From: Melastoma dodecandrum
Lineage: Eukaryota > Streptophyta > Magnoliopsida > Myrtales > Melastomataceae
Reading direction: 5' to 3'
Length of the DNA stretch: 64,000 nt
Assembly: GCA_029817715.1 (NCBI GenBank)
Contig: JARUPY010000373.1
Span: 496,001-560,000 of the forward strand
The position numbers and the translations under genes are program-made. Position 1 is the first letter of the stretch; each line of letters starts with the position of its first letter. The notes beneath the pieces were generated by a model, which ran no database searches, was not told the origin of the DNA, and saw only the letters and a list, made by a program, of their open reading frames with translations. Below are positions 20,139 through 30,530 of this stretch, piece by piece.

Positions 20139-21236
20139 CCGCTGCCGCTCGTCAGCGTCGTCATCGTAAACTACAAACTACGGGCGCTATCTCGCGGCGC
20201 TCGTCGAATCCGTTCTTCGCCCAGACCTACGCTCACGTCGAATGTATCGTCGTCGATAACGCCTCGACCGACGAGACGGGCACGGTGCTGGCCGAATCTC
20301 GAGACGCGGCACGACCTCACCATCATCCGCCGCGCCGCCAACGACGGGCAGACGCCCGCCTCGCTCGACGGGCTCGGCGGCGGCTGCGCGGCGCCTACGT
20401 GATCTTCGTCGACGGCGACGACATGCTGCTACCGCGCTGCTGCGTCGAATCTCCACGTCTACGCGCATCTCTCGCTGCGGCGCGCATGTCGGCTTCACCT
20501 CCGGCGCGACATGCTGCAGGTGGCTGACGGGCAGATCGTCGTCCACAGGCGGCGAGGGGTTCGGCGCCCATGTGCGCTCGCGCAAAGGTTTGAGAGGCGG
20601 ACATGGTGAGGCCGTTCCGCCACGCGCCGGGCGAAAGAGAGCCTGTTCGCCGAGACGGCGCGGCGGCTGGAAGATCGCATCCACCTGGTTGCCGCCGCTA
20701 CACACCCGTTGGGTGTGGTCGCCCACTTCCGGCAAACTGCTATCGCCGCGACGCGCTCATGCTCTTTCGCCGACAATGCGGCGCTCGATGGCCTGCGCAC
20801 GGGCACCGACCATGTATTTTCGGCCACGCGATCGGCGCGCTCTGCGGCAGCGCCCTCATCGACGAGCCCGTCTTCGCCTATCGCATCCACGGCGCCAACA
20901 TCTACACCGCCCGCGCCCAGCTCGACCGCACGCTGTGCTTCGAGCCGGGCGGGGGGGCGGCGATTTTCCAACGACCCGCGCGAGGCCTCGCCATCGTCGA
21001 CCAGCTCGTGGCGAAGGCAGATCGTTTCGCACCCAACATCTGGCTCAGGCTCAAACCTCGTCGCGCTGCTGATCCGGCTCGATCGCCGCGACCCCGATCT
21101 CGCCTTGCCGCGCTGGGCGCATCGCTCGCGCCTCGCCTGCCGCCTCGCCGGCAACGACGCCTTCACCGCGCTCATGGGCCGGCCGCTCGCGGCGCTTCTG
21201 AAGCTCTGGAGCGGCGTGCCGTTCCGCAGCTGGTGA
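20135..21236 (+). CDS. Glycosyltransferase family 2 (GT-A)
   Basis: About 365 residues in several frames. N-terminus: PLVSVVIVNY, YLAALVESVFAQTYAHVECI, VVDNASTDETGTVLAE, then AYVIFVDGDDMLLP, the DxD-type metal site of GT-A enzymes. The C-terminal half includes ALIDEPVFAYRIHGANIYT, typical of the family's acceptor domain, and ends KLWSGVPFRSW. Start is taken as the GTG at 20135 overlapping the GT4 stop (GTGA); an extra base just after it shifts the frame. Breaks near 20145, 20190, 20300, 20450, 20740 and 20830. It pairs with the GT4 gene, so both probably build one glycan. Confidence 0.8.
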
Positions 21237-21240
21237 TCCG

Positions 21241-22336
21241 ATGGCGTGGTCGCCCCAGCAGGACGCGGCGCTGAAGGCGGTCTCGGCCTGGATCGCCCGC
21301 GGCGAGCCCCAGGTGTTCCGCCTGTTCGGCTACGCTGGCACCGGCAAGACGACGCTCGCGCGCCAGCTCGCCGCCGACATCGACGGCGACGTCTGCTTCG
21401 CCGCCTTCACCGGCAAGGCCGCGCTCGTGCTGCGCGCCAAGGGGTGTCACGAGGCGCGCACGATCCATTCGACGATCTACAGGCTGCGCGAGAGCGACAC
21501 CGACGAGCCCACCTTCGTCCTCAATCCGGACAGCCCGGCGGCCAAGGCGGAGCTCATCATCATCGACGAATGCTCGATGGTCGACGAGGACCTCGGCCGC
21601 GATCTCCTCTCCTTCGGCAAGCCCGTCCTCGTGCTGGGCGATCCGGCGCAGCTGCCGCCCGTCAAGGGCGGCGGCTTCTTCACGGAGGCCGAGCCGGACG
21701 CGATGCTGACGGAGGTGCACCGCCAGGCCGCGGACAACCCCATCATCCGCCTGTCGATGATGGCGCGTGAGGGCACGCGCATCGCGCAAGGCGCGTACGG
21801 CGAGAGCCGGGTGATCCCGTCGCGCCGAGGTCGACGCGGAACTGGTCCAGGGGGCCGACCAGGTGCTCGTCGGCATGAACCGGACGCGGCGCGGCTACAA
21901 TGCGCGACTGCGTCAGCTCGCCGGCCATGCGGGCGCCTATCCCCAGGCTGACGAGAAGCTGGTCTGTCTGCGCAACGACAAGAAGAAGGGCCTGCTCAAC
22001 GGCGGCCTGTGGATCGTCAAGACCGTGGCGCCCGAGCGTTCCGGCAAGCTTCGCTACGGCGTGGTTGCCGGACGACGAGCCCAACCGCAAGCCGCTGCGC
22101 ATCGCCGTGCGGCCCGAATATTTCACCGATGGCGAGGACGCCGTGCCACCGCCCTTCCGCCGTACCTCGGATGCCTTCGACTACGGCTATGTCCTCACTG
22201 TCCACAAGGCGCAGGGCTCGCAATGGGACGAGGTCGCCTTGTTCGACGGCGAGCGGGGCGTTTCGTGAGCACCGGGATCGGTGGCTTTTACACTGGGATC
22301 ACGCGGGCGGCGAAGCGACTGACGATCGTGGTTTGA
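21241..22336 (+). CDS. RecD-like superfamily 1 ATP-dependent DNA helicase
   Basis: About 365 residues. Starts MAWSPQQDAALKAVSAWI; Walker A GYAGTGKTTLARQLA (residues 29-43), motif Ia AFTGKAALVL, Walker B IIIDECSMVDEDL, motif III VLGDPAQLPPV, motif IV area LTEVHRQAADNPIIRLS. After breaks near 21810, 22065 and 22255 come RRGYNARLRQLAG and the UvrD_C_2-type TVHKAQGSQWDEV followed by YTGITRAAKRLTIVV at the end. It lacks RecD's N-terminal RecBC-binding domain, so it fits the short AAA_30/UvrD_C_2 helicases. ATP-driven 5'-3' unwinding is the family activity; partner and role unknown. It starts five bases after the GT2 stop, so it is probably in the same transcript although unrelated in function. Confidence 0.85.
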
Positions 22337-22520
22337 GCGGCGGGCTGGTCCTGTGTCGGGCGATCATAGGGTGTGCGAAGAGACACGCTTGCCCAAGGCC
22401 CGTAGCGGGTACTGACCTCCTAAAGTTCAATACATAAAGACCCAAGTTCCTTTTGCCAGTCTCGACGACTCCCCTTACGCTAGGTCGGCCGTTATTCTCT
22501 TAAATGGCGGGGACGACAAA

Positions 22521-24630
22521 ATGACTATTAATGTGAAGGTCTACGATAACGGCGATCATTACGTGCCTGGTTTGGTTGCCGACCGACCTAAAAAGCCATT
22601 CCGACCTGTCGCGGACTTCACGGTGCGGCGCCTGCTGGGCGGCAACGAGAGCTTCCTGCATGGTTTCGTCGGCTTTTCCGACGGCGACACGCTGGACCCC
22701 GCGGCCCCTTGGAAGCATCCCGTGCAACGCTACATGTGGTGGGACTACGGCGTGAAGCCCGGCGTCGTCGTGCAAATATTCGATCGTTCCGGTGACTGGT
22801 CCCGATAAGGATCACCTGCAACTGGCCCTGACTGAGGCGAGCGCGCTGACCCAGCCGATGACCATCTCGGGGCAGGCTACCCTCAACATCAGCGGCCTAC
22901 TTCAACAAGGGGATCGTCGCCGCGCAATGGGGTCTCGCGCGCCTTGGCGGCCACCGGGAGGAGCGCCAAGCTGCCGGAACCTGATCAAGGCCGTCGGCAA
23001 CACTCTGCGCGATGCCCTGAGCGGCCCTGCTGCGGACCGCAGATCCTGTCGATGCTGGCCGACGTCAAGAGAGGACAACGGCGAGATCTACGCGGCCCTC
23101 TACGAGCTCAACGATCCCGAGCTGATCGCCGCCCTGAAGGCGCTGGGGAAAGAAGTGCCATCTCCTGCTCGCCAACGGCGCTTTCAAGCGCCCACCAACG
23201 ACGAGAACCATGCGGTGCGAGAGCAATTGCGTGGCGAGGTCGATCTGCATGATCGCATCGTCAGCGGCAAATCACTTCGCCCACAACAAGTTTGTCGTCG
23301 TCTGCGATTCCAGCGGCACGCCGCGCAGCGTGCTCTCGGGAAGCACGAACTGGACGGTGACGGGTCTATGCACGCAGGCCAACAACGCGATCTTCGTCAA
23401 CGATCCCAACGTCGCTGCCGACTTCCTCGACGAGTGGAAGCTTCTGGTGGCTGCCGGCAACGCCTATCCGGCGAGCCTGCCGGTGGCCAACTCGACGCCG
23501 AAGACGTTCGAGGTGGACGGAGGCCGCATCACGCAATGGTTCGCGCCCACCAATGCGAGCACGTCGCCGGACCTGGCTTATGCCCGCAAGCTGATCGACG
23601 GTGCCAAGGACGCGATCCTTTTCCTGTTCTTCAACCCGGGGCATTTCGTCGCCGAAGATCAGCCGGCGAAGTGGACCCTTCTTCAGAGCATTCTCTTTCG
23701 GCATCACGGGGACAGCCCGGACTTCGACGGCAAGCTGTATCTGCGTGGCGTCGTCAATCAGGAGATCCCAAACCTCACAACGGAGACCGCGACCGCGTCC
23801 AGGAAACAGGCGAGCCTCGATCCCAACACGCCTGCCCCGGTCACGCTCTTCAGTGGCGGGACGCAGCCGCCGCAACGCGTGCGCTACGATGCGATGGTCC
23901 CCAAAGCCATCAAGGACACCTTCCACGACTTCATGAAAGAGGACCTGGGCTCGGGTGTTCACATCCACAGCAAGGTCGTCGTGATCGACCCGTTCGGCGC
24001 CAACCCTGTGGTCATGACGGGGATCGCACAAATCTCGGCTACAAAGCGTCCAGCGCGAACGACGACAACCTGATGATCATCGAGGGAAAACGCACCCCTC
24101 GCGGCGGCCTACGCCGTGAACATCATCGCGATTTATCAACCTATCGCTGGAAACTCTTACGTCGAGGCGCATCGGCAGGACCCGCAGGTCTGTGGCACGG
24201 CCTCGTCGACAACGATACGTGGCAAAACGATTATCTCACCGGCGACCATCTGGACGAGATCAAGTTCTGGCTCGGCTCACATTCGGACCCTGGCGCCCCT
24301 CCGCCTTCGGGAGGGACGCCGGCGCGCACCGCAACCGCGACAGGGCCGGCTCCGACACCGCCTGATGCCGCTCCTCCACGCGCGTCCGCGGGACGGAAGG
24401 ACGGCGGCCAAGAAAGGCACTGCGAAGAAGACGCCGGCGAAGAAGGCTCCTGCGAAGAAGGCTCCTGCCAAGAAGGCTCCCGCGAAGAAGGCTCCTGCGA
24501 AGTCAGCGCCTGCGAAAAAGGCTCGAAACCAACGGACCGCTGTGAAAAAGGCGGCGCCGGTCAAGAAGAGGGCGCCGATCAGGGAAGGCGCCAGCCAAAA
24601 AGAGAGCGCCGGCAAAAAAGACAACGCGTT
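22521..24630 (+). CDS. Phospholipase D-like protein with histone H1-like Lys/Ala/Pro tail
   Basis: About 700 residues. N-terminal part starts MTINVKVYDNGDHYVPG. Two HxK-type phosphodiesterase sites are present: FAHNKFVVVCDSSGTP with GSTN (about 23276-23350) and VHIHSKVVVIDPFGANP with a following Asn (about 23955-24040), so the enzyme is a two-domain PLD-superfamily hydrolase or nuclease. After HLDEIKFWLGSHSDPG comes a Pro/Ala linker and then a repeat tail, KKGTAKKTPAKKAPAKKAPA (24411-24500) continuing to ...APAKKTTR and a TAG at 24628-24630. Frame changes occur near 22800, 22900, 22985, 23040, 23275, 24020, 24090, 24180 and 24400. The ATG at 22521 follows GGGGA. No signal peptide. The basic tail suggests nucleic-acid binding. 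Confidence 0.75.
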
Positions 24631-24700
24631 AGCGAGCGCCGGCGATGGCGGCTTCCTGCGCCGTCATCGCCAGGGCTTGTCATCGCCAAGGGCTGTCGGC

Positions 24701-25706
24701 TCAGGTCACGACCGGCAGCTGCGTCGCCTCGAGCCGCGGCATGAGGGTGCATCACCGAGCGCTGGTACTCGTAGCGGGCGACCGCAATGTCGTCGGTCCA
24801 GCGCGGTATGCCGGCCGCCATTCGCCTCCGTCTCGTCGAGGCCCTCGTTGAAATGCGCGGTGGATCGCGCTGTCGACGAACTCGAGCCAGCGGTGCGTCT
24901 GGTCGATGCCGCGGCGCCCGGGCTCGACCGGGCCGTGGCCCGGCACCAGCTTGGCGTGCGGGATCTCGGCGAGCCGGTCGAGCGATCTGTGCCAGCGGGC
25001 GATATCGGCATCGGGCGTCGTCGGCGCGCGATCGAGGAAGACGATGTCGCCGGAGACCAGCAGCCCGGAGCGCTCCTCGTAGAGCACGAGGTCGTCCGCC
25101 GTGTGGCCGGACATCGGCAGGCAGTGGAAGCGGCGCTCGGCCGATATCCGTCACGCCTTCCTTGGCGACGTTCTTCAGGTCGGGCACGTTGGTGTCGCGC
25201 ATCCAGTCGCCGGCGACGCGGTACATCGCGTTGGTGATGTCGTTGCCGCGCAGCCTGAGGTCGGCGGCGAGCCCGTCGGGACCCCACAGGATCTCCGGCG
25301 CGAAGGCGGTGGCGCCGAGCGAGTGATCCGAGTGGATATGCGTGACATAGACGCGCGCGGCGGGCTTGCCGGTCAGCAGGCTGACCGTCGTCGCGAGCTG
25401 CTGACCGTAGCGATGCGACGGCCCGGTGTCGACGACGACGACGCCGTCGCTGGTCTCGAAGAGCACGACGTTGGCGATGGCGCCGCCGTTCCGCGCGGTG
25501 ATCTTGTCGGCCGCGCCGGGGACCACCCAGACGCCGTCCGCGATCGGCACCGGCCTTATGTCGTAGGACGTAGCTGCCACGGCGCGTTCGCGCGGCTCAT
25601 CGGCCCGTCCGCGCGCGCGGGTCCGGCGACCAGCGGCGCCAGCGCGGGCACCAGCGCCGAGCGCGAGCGCGTGGCGACGAGAAAGGAACGTGGTGTCTAA
25701 GATCAT
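24701..25706 (-). CDS. MBL-fold metallohydrolase, quinoprotein-relay type, Tat signal
   Basis: About 330 residues. N-terminus [12 protein letters not shown] is a twin-arginine-like export signal. The mature part has [30 protein letters not shown] and the zinc-binding THIHSDHS, then after breaks near 25140 [21 protein letters not shown] (Zn ligands) and [11 protein letters not shown]. It ends (break near 24735) [11 protein letters not shown]. The arrangement, immediately after a SoxYZ-like carrier, matches the 'quinoprotein relay system zinc metallohydrolase' families known next to PQQ-dependent dehydrogenase genes; the substrate is undetermined. Start ATG overlaps the upstream stop (ATGA), so the pair is translationally coupled. 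No quinoprotein dehydrogenase or cytochrome partner is in the window. Confidence 0.78.
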
Positions 25707-26484
25707 AGCCGGCCCTCCCGCACGTAATGGCTCGGCGCGGCGGCGGGCGGCAGCGGCACCTTGGCGTCGTATGTGTTGCCGTCGCTGTCCTTCGCCGAGA
25801 CCGCGAGATGGTCGCCCCGGAGATGTTCGTCCCCCTTGGGATCGGTGACGAGTACCGAGAAGGTCGGGTTCATGGCGATCGGCTCGTGCACCTCGAGGTC
25901 GGCGACCTGGCCGCCGTTGGCATCGCGGATCGCGATCTGCTGGATGAAGAAGGCCGGCTGCTTTTGCAGGCCGGTGTCCATCGGATGGACGATGCGCAGG
26001 CGCAGGGCGCAGCAGGTCGGCGGTCTCGCGCCAGAGTTTTGCGCGCATGTGGCCGACCTCGTTCCAGTCGACGCGCGACTCGATGACGGGCGGCGCGGAG
26101 CAACCGCCGCCGGCGGCGTCGAGATAGGCGGCGCCGACATGCCACTGCCCGTCTTTCAAAGCGGCGGCGCGGATCACCGTGCCCTGCTCGACACGCATGC
26201 GGAACGCGAAGAAGGCAGGTGCCGCCTTTGGGCCGCACCTTCAGAGTGAGCGGAAACGGGTTGAGGTCGCCGATCACCGCGACCTCGTCGACCTTGCCCA
26301 GCGCGCGCGCGTCGATCGAGATCGGCACCTGCGTCTGGTTTTCGGTAACGGGTGGAAGACCCACCTTCACCGCCGCGTCGAAGACGATCGGTGGCCCCTG
26401 CAGGTAGCGCTCGACCATGTTCTCCCACAAGGGAGACTGGAGTGGATCTGGAGGGCAGGGCCATCGAGCGGTTCCTCGGTTCAA
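25703..26484 (-). CDS. Quinoprotein dehydrogenase-associated SoxYZ-like carrier protein
   Basis: About 260 residues. SoxY-like N-terminal part: [53 protein letters not shown] cysteine-containing linker ([11 protein letters not shown]) leads to a SoxZ-like C-terminal domain: [48 protein letters not shown]. Breaks near 26215 and 26010. The best start available is the ATG at 26484 ([14 protein letters not shown]...), which leaves no normal signal peptide although the family is periplasmic, so the N-terminus is probably truncated or hidden by another frame change in 26485-26540. Role inferred: carrier for an intermediate in quinoprotein-dependent alcohol or sulfur metabolism, handed to the adjoining hydrolase. 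Confidence 0.78.
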
Positions 26485-26665
26485 AGAGTTTTCGAGAGCC
26501 TCGGCGCAAGCGACGACGAGCCCTCAAGTATCCTTCCTACTGGTAGGGAGGGTAGTGCTCCCGCGCGGTGGCGTCCATTGGGACTTTTGTGCCCCTTCGG
26601 GGGGAAGCGCGTGTCCGCAGCTTCGGTCCGCGCCGGGGCGGCCATGTCTTCGCCGTAGCATTCGC

Positions 26666-27604
26666 TCAAGCCGTGCCGGCGCGCTGCGCCTGGATCTCGA
26701 TGAAGATGCGTCGCACGCCCTCACCGTCCGCCTTCAGCCAGTCCTCGAGCTTTTGCACCAGCGCCTCGATCTCGCCGCCGGTCATGTCGTTGCGGATGTC
26801 GAGGCTGACGTTGACGAGAATGTCCTTGGGGCCGAGGTGCTGCGTCAGCACTTCGTTGACGTGACGGACGTCCGGCTCGGCGTGCACCGCCTCGTCGATC
26901 CGCGCGACCACGTTGGGATCGGCCGCTTCGCCGATCAGCAGCCCGTGGGTCTCGATCATCAGAAGCGCGGCCGAGCCGATGAGGACGAAGCCGATGCCGA
27001 TCGACGCGACGCCGTCGAGCACCGGCTTGTCGAGGAGATGCGCGAGCCCGACGCCGGCGAGCGCCACGAGCAGGCCGACCAGCGCCGCCGCATCCTCGAG
27101 CACGACCACGAACAGGCTCGGGTCCTTGCTGCGGCGGACCGTCGAGAGCGGCGACCCCCCGTCCTTGGGCAGCGAACGGTAGGCGACGAAGAAGGAATAT
27201 CCTTCCGCCAGGATCGCGAAGGCCAGAATGGCGACGTTGACGACGATCCCCGGGATCTCGATGCCGAACAGCTGCGCGACGGTGTCGGGCTCGGGGTAGA
27301 GGATCTTCTCGACGCCCTCGAAGATCGAGAAGATGCCGCCGGCCGTGAAGATCAGGAGCGCGACGACGAACGCGTAGAAGTAGATTTCGCGGCCGTAGCC
27401 GAACGGGTGTTTCGCCGTCGCGGGACGCTCGGCGCGCTTCATCCCGACGAGGAGAAGCGCCTGGTTCGTCGTGTCGACGACGGAATGCACCCCTTCCGAC
27501 AGCATCGACGAGCTGCCGGTCAGCGCGGCGCCGGCGAACTTGGCGGCGGCGATCGCGAGATTGGCACCCATCGCGGTGAAGATGGTGCCGGTCCTCTCTG
27601 CCAT
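26666..27604 (-). CDS. Cation diffusion facilitator (CDF) transporter
   Basis: 312 residues, intact frame, ATG at 27604. N-terminus MAERTGTIFTAMGANLAIAA, then GSSSMLSEGVHSVVDTTNQ (helix 2 metal site S/D type), HPFGYGREIYFYAFVVALLI and, in helix 5-6, LVVALAGVGLAHLLDKPVLDG. The cytoplasmic C-terminal domain has VRHVNEVLTQHLGPKDILV and the helix EIEALVQKLEDWLKADG. Six membrane segments are expected; the FGYGRE motif marks the SLC30A9-like branch. Likely proton-coupled export of a divalent metal; which metal cannot be told. It stands alone on its strand. Confidence 0.9.
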   Translation of the reverse strand: MAERTGTIFTAMGANLAIAAAKFAGAALTGSSSMLSEGVHSVVDTTNQALLLVGMKRAERPATAKHPFGYGREIYFYAFVVALLIFTAGGIFSIFEGVEKILYPEPDTVAQLFGIEIPGIVVNVAILAFAILAEGYSFFVAYRSLPKDGGSPLSTVRRSKDPSLFVVVLEDAAALVGLLVALAGVGLAHLLDKPVLDGVASIGIGFVLIGSAALLMIETHGLLIGEAADPNVVARIDEAVHAEPDVRHVNEVLTQHLGPKDILVNVSLDIRNDMTGGEIEALVQKLEDWLKADGEGVRRIFIEIQAQRAGTA

Positions 27605-27671
27605 GTGTGGTGCGCCTTGCCCGTGTCGCCGCGTGAAAGCTGTGGCGTGGCCGTTGGTTCCGCCGCGCGCC

Positions 27672-28416
27672 GCTTAGGCGTAGTCGACGCCGGCGAGGTA
27701 GAGGCCGGCCGCCGGCGCGACCATGCCGCAACGCCGGCGGTCGCGGGCGTCCAGCGCGTCACGCAGGTCGTCCGCGCTCCACTTGCCGGAGCCGACGTGC
27801 TCAAGAGAGCCGACCATCGAGCGCACCTGCCTGTGCAGGAACGACCGCGCCGCGACGCGCATGAGGACGAGGTCGCCGTCCTTCATCACCTCGAAGCGCT
27901 CCAGCGTCCGAATGGGGCTTTCCGCCTGACACTCAGAATCGCGGAAGGTCGAGAAGTCGTGCCGGCCGACGAAGATCTGCGCCGCCTCGTGCATCGCGCC
28001 GGCGTCGAGTTGGCGCTTGATGAGCCACGCGCGCCCGGCCTGCAGCGTGAGCGGCGCGCGACGGTTTGAAGAGGCGATAGAGGTAGTGGCGGCGCACGGC
28101 GGAATGGCGCGCGTCGAAAGTTTGCGCTGCTGCTTCGGCGCGCACGATGGCGATCGGGTGCGGGCGCAGGTGGGCGTTTCGCGGCCTCGGCCAGCTTGTC
28201 GGGGCGCCAGGCACGGGCGAGATCGACGTGGGCAACCTGCGCCTCGGCATGCACGCCGGAATCGGTGCGCCCCGCGCCATGGACGACGACCGTTTCGCCG
28301 GAGACGGCGTGCACCGCACGCTCGACGACCTCCTGGACGGACAATCCGTTCGCCTGCCGCTGCCAGCCGACGAAGGGCGTGCCGTCGTATTCGAGGATGA
28401 GCTTGTAGCGGGGCAC
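27672..28416 (-). CDS. truA: tRNA pseudouridine(38-40) synthase
   Basis: About 248 residues. Starts at the GTG at 28416, [20 protein letters not shown], then the catalytic-Asp motif [19 protein letters not shown]. After breaks near 28180 and 28070 come [45 protein letters not shown] and [10 protein letters not shown] at the end. All blocks of the TruA fold are present. It isomerises uridines 38-40 of tRNA anticodon arms. In alphaproteobacteria it is normally the third gene of def-fmt-truA; here about 1.2 kb with two other ORFs separates it from fmt. The GTG start is supported by alignment of the first motif; no ATG is available. Confidence 0.9.
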
Positions 28417-28502
28417 GCATTCGATTTCGGTTCGACGTCCGGCCCTCAGTCGGATGGACCAGGGCCCGATCGTCAAGCTCGTCCGGTGCCGCGCGTTAGC
28501 CG

Positions 28503-28700
28503 TCAGGAAGTCGGATTGCGCTTGCCGCGTGCCAACGCCTTCAAGGGCAAAGGCTTCGCGTCCGATCCGAGCGCGTCGGTAGGATCGAGGCTGCCGGTAT
28601 CGCCGAACGGGTTGCCGCTCTGATGTGACGGGACCGGCCGCACCATGCCCGACATGGGCGAGACGGGCGACAAGATCACGTAGCGCGCAAAGTCTCTCAT
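28503..28700 (-). CDS. Small conserved-looking protein
   Basis: 65 codons, MRDFARYVILSPVSPMSGMVRPVP..., ending KALARGKRNPTS. The ATG at 28700 is preceded by GGGGAGA nine bases upstream, a strong ribosome binding site. The sequence is hydrophobic at the start but has no clear transmembrane helix; composition is Pro/Ser/Gly-rich. No domain known. It lies between truA and the M15 peptidase on the same strand, so it may be cotranscribed with them. Confidence 0.5.
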   Translation of the reverse strand: MRDFARYVILSPVSPMSGMVRPVPSHQSGNPFGDTGSLDPTDALGSDAKPLPLKALARGKRNPTS

Positions 28701-28809
28701 TTCTCGGTCTCCCCTTCCGCGGCCAGAGAAGCGGTCGGGCTGGCGAAACGAAGGCGGCCACAAATCCGACGCGTGATGAAAACGTTCTGTTGCCTCGATA
28801 ACGCAAACC

Positions 28810-29424
28810 TCAGGCGTCGTCGTCGACGTCATCGTACCCCATCTCAGCTATGTAATCGCTGGCGGCGATCAGCTCATTGTTGGAGGGACTGTTGCCGGGC
28901 TGGACCTGGTCGATGATCTGGCGGCTCAACTCGAAGTGCATAGCATCTTTTTTTCCAGAGAAGCCTGCTCCCCAATACCATCCTTCTTGTCGAAATGTCT
29001 CGTATATATACAGAAATCCAAGTTGTGTCTTGTTTGTACCAAAAGGAACGACTTCATTCCCAAAATACAAATCGATTGCGCAACCCCAACTATGGTTTTG
29101 AAAACGTCGATGGATTGGCCTTATTGGCGCGTACGCAGAGCATACCTGCAGTTTTCACACCGGCATAGACCTCCGGGTGAGCCTCCTGCACGACGGAGAA
29201 GATCTTTACGAGGCTGTCCAGCGCGAACGACATCCCCGTTGCCCTGAAAGGGCCCACGCTTTGCGTCTTTATCAAATTCTTGCTCGGACCCGTGAATGGA
29301 GAGCATTTCTTCGTGAGCTGCCCCCGGGGTACCGAATTTCTTCAGCAGGACAGTCGCCGGACACGCCTTGAGGCCGACATTCAAGTTCGACGGTATGTCA
29401 ACAATGTCAGACAGAGATTGCCAT
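28810..29424 (-). CDS. M15-family D-alanyl-D-alanine carboxypeptidase-like peptidase
   Basis: About 200 residues. After the ATG at 29424 (GGGAG upstream) and an early frame change: [39 protein letters not shown], then (break near 29265) [36 protein letters not shown] and (break near 29095) [37 protein letters not shown]. The SxxSWGCAID and HFEL elements are the zinc-binding blocks of the M15_4/VanY-like family, cutting peptidoglycan peptides. No signal peptide is visible. GC is clearly lower than the flanks and the gene interrupts the def-fmt/truA cluster, so it is probably horizontally acquired, perhaps phage-derived. Acidic tail GYDDVDDDA. Confidence 0.75.
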
Positions 29425-29598
29425 GGAGCGATCTCCCTTCAGTAAACGCATCAAATGGTATGACTGCGTCCACTCTGTCGTCTATGCGCTTATAGTCTGA
29501 CGCTCTTGGGTACGTTCGGTGCGCCGACACTGCGCATGTCGATTGGCCACTGCCCGGCTGTTCGAGCCGCCGGCATGTGCCAGGCCTTCGCAGTGTCC

Positions 29599-30529
29599 TC
29601 AGAGCCTGCTTGCTGCCGTTAGCTTCGTTCCTCGCAGAAATGCATCCGCCGGACATCGGCGCCTTGCCGGCGCGCTGCACCTCGAGGAAGCGCACCGCGC
29701 CTTCGCCGCAAGCGACGGTGAGCGTATCGTCAAGGATCGCCCCCGGCGTCCCTGCGCCCTCGGCGCGTGCGGTTCGCAAGATTTTCAGCCGCTCTGGTCC
29801 TCTCCCGAGATCGGCCTCCACGAAGGCACCGGGAAAACGGTGAGAGGCCGCGCACCAGATCGTGCACCTCCTTCGCCGGCCGGCTCCAGTCGATCCGCGC
29901 CTCGGCCTTGTCGATCTTCGCCGCATAGACCACGCCGTCGGCCGCCTGCGCGCGGAACGCCAAGGTCCCTTCGTCCAGCCGGCGCAAAGCCTCGGCCATC
30001 AGCCGCGCGCCTTTTTTCGGCCAGCAAATCGTGCATCTCCCCGGCGGTGGCGTCGGGCGGTATCGCCACGCGCTCCTCCAGCGCGACCGGCCCGGTATCG
30101 AGCCCCGCCTCCATGCGCATGAGCGTGATGCCGGTCTCTTCGTCGCCGGCGAGGATGGCACGCTGGATGGGAGCGGCACCGCGCCAGCGCGGCAGCAGCG
30201 AGGCATGCACGTTGAAGCAGCCGTGCTCGGGCACGGCAAGGATCGCCGGCGGCAGGATGAGGCCGTACCCGACCACCACGGCGACCGCGACGCCGAGCGC
30301 CGCGAAGCTTTCGGCCGCGTCCGGATCGCGAAGCGTCTTCGGCGTGCGCACCGGCAGCCCGTGCGTCTCGGCCGTAGGTTTGCACGGGTGACGGCGTCAA
30401 TGTCAGGCCGCGGCGCCCGGCCGGTTTCGGCGCCCGCGTGTAGACGGCGGCGATGTCGTGGCCGGCCTCGCGCAACGCCGCGAGCGTCGGGACGGCAAAA
30501 TCGGGCGTGCCGAGGAAGGCGATCCTCAC
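29599..30529 (-). CDS. fmt: Methionyl-tRNA formyltransferase
   Basis: About 307 residues. GTG start at 30529, one base after the def stop: [20 protein letters not shown], then (break near 30378) [29 protein letters not shown] and the catalytic block [20 protein letters not shown] with [19 protein letters not shown]. The C-terminal domain continues through breaks near 30015 and 29850 ([20 protein letters not shown]) and ends, after a break near 29655, [13 protein letters not shown] at the stop 29599-29601. It adds formyl to Met-tRNA(fMet) using 10-formyl-THF. Partner of def in the same operon. The frame breaks are consistent with single-base errors. Confidence 0.93.
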
Positions 30530-30530
30530 C

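Noticed and set aside
26417..28069. A 550-codon plus-strand open frame across the CDF and truA genes
   Set aside because: It is Arg/Asp/Glu-rich with no domain and lies opposite two clearly recognised genes; high GC makes long antisense frames common.
28810..29424. A prophage remnant around the M15 peptidase
   Set aside because: No holin, terminase, integrase or structural gene is present; only one gene and a small ORF fit.
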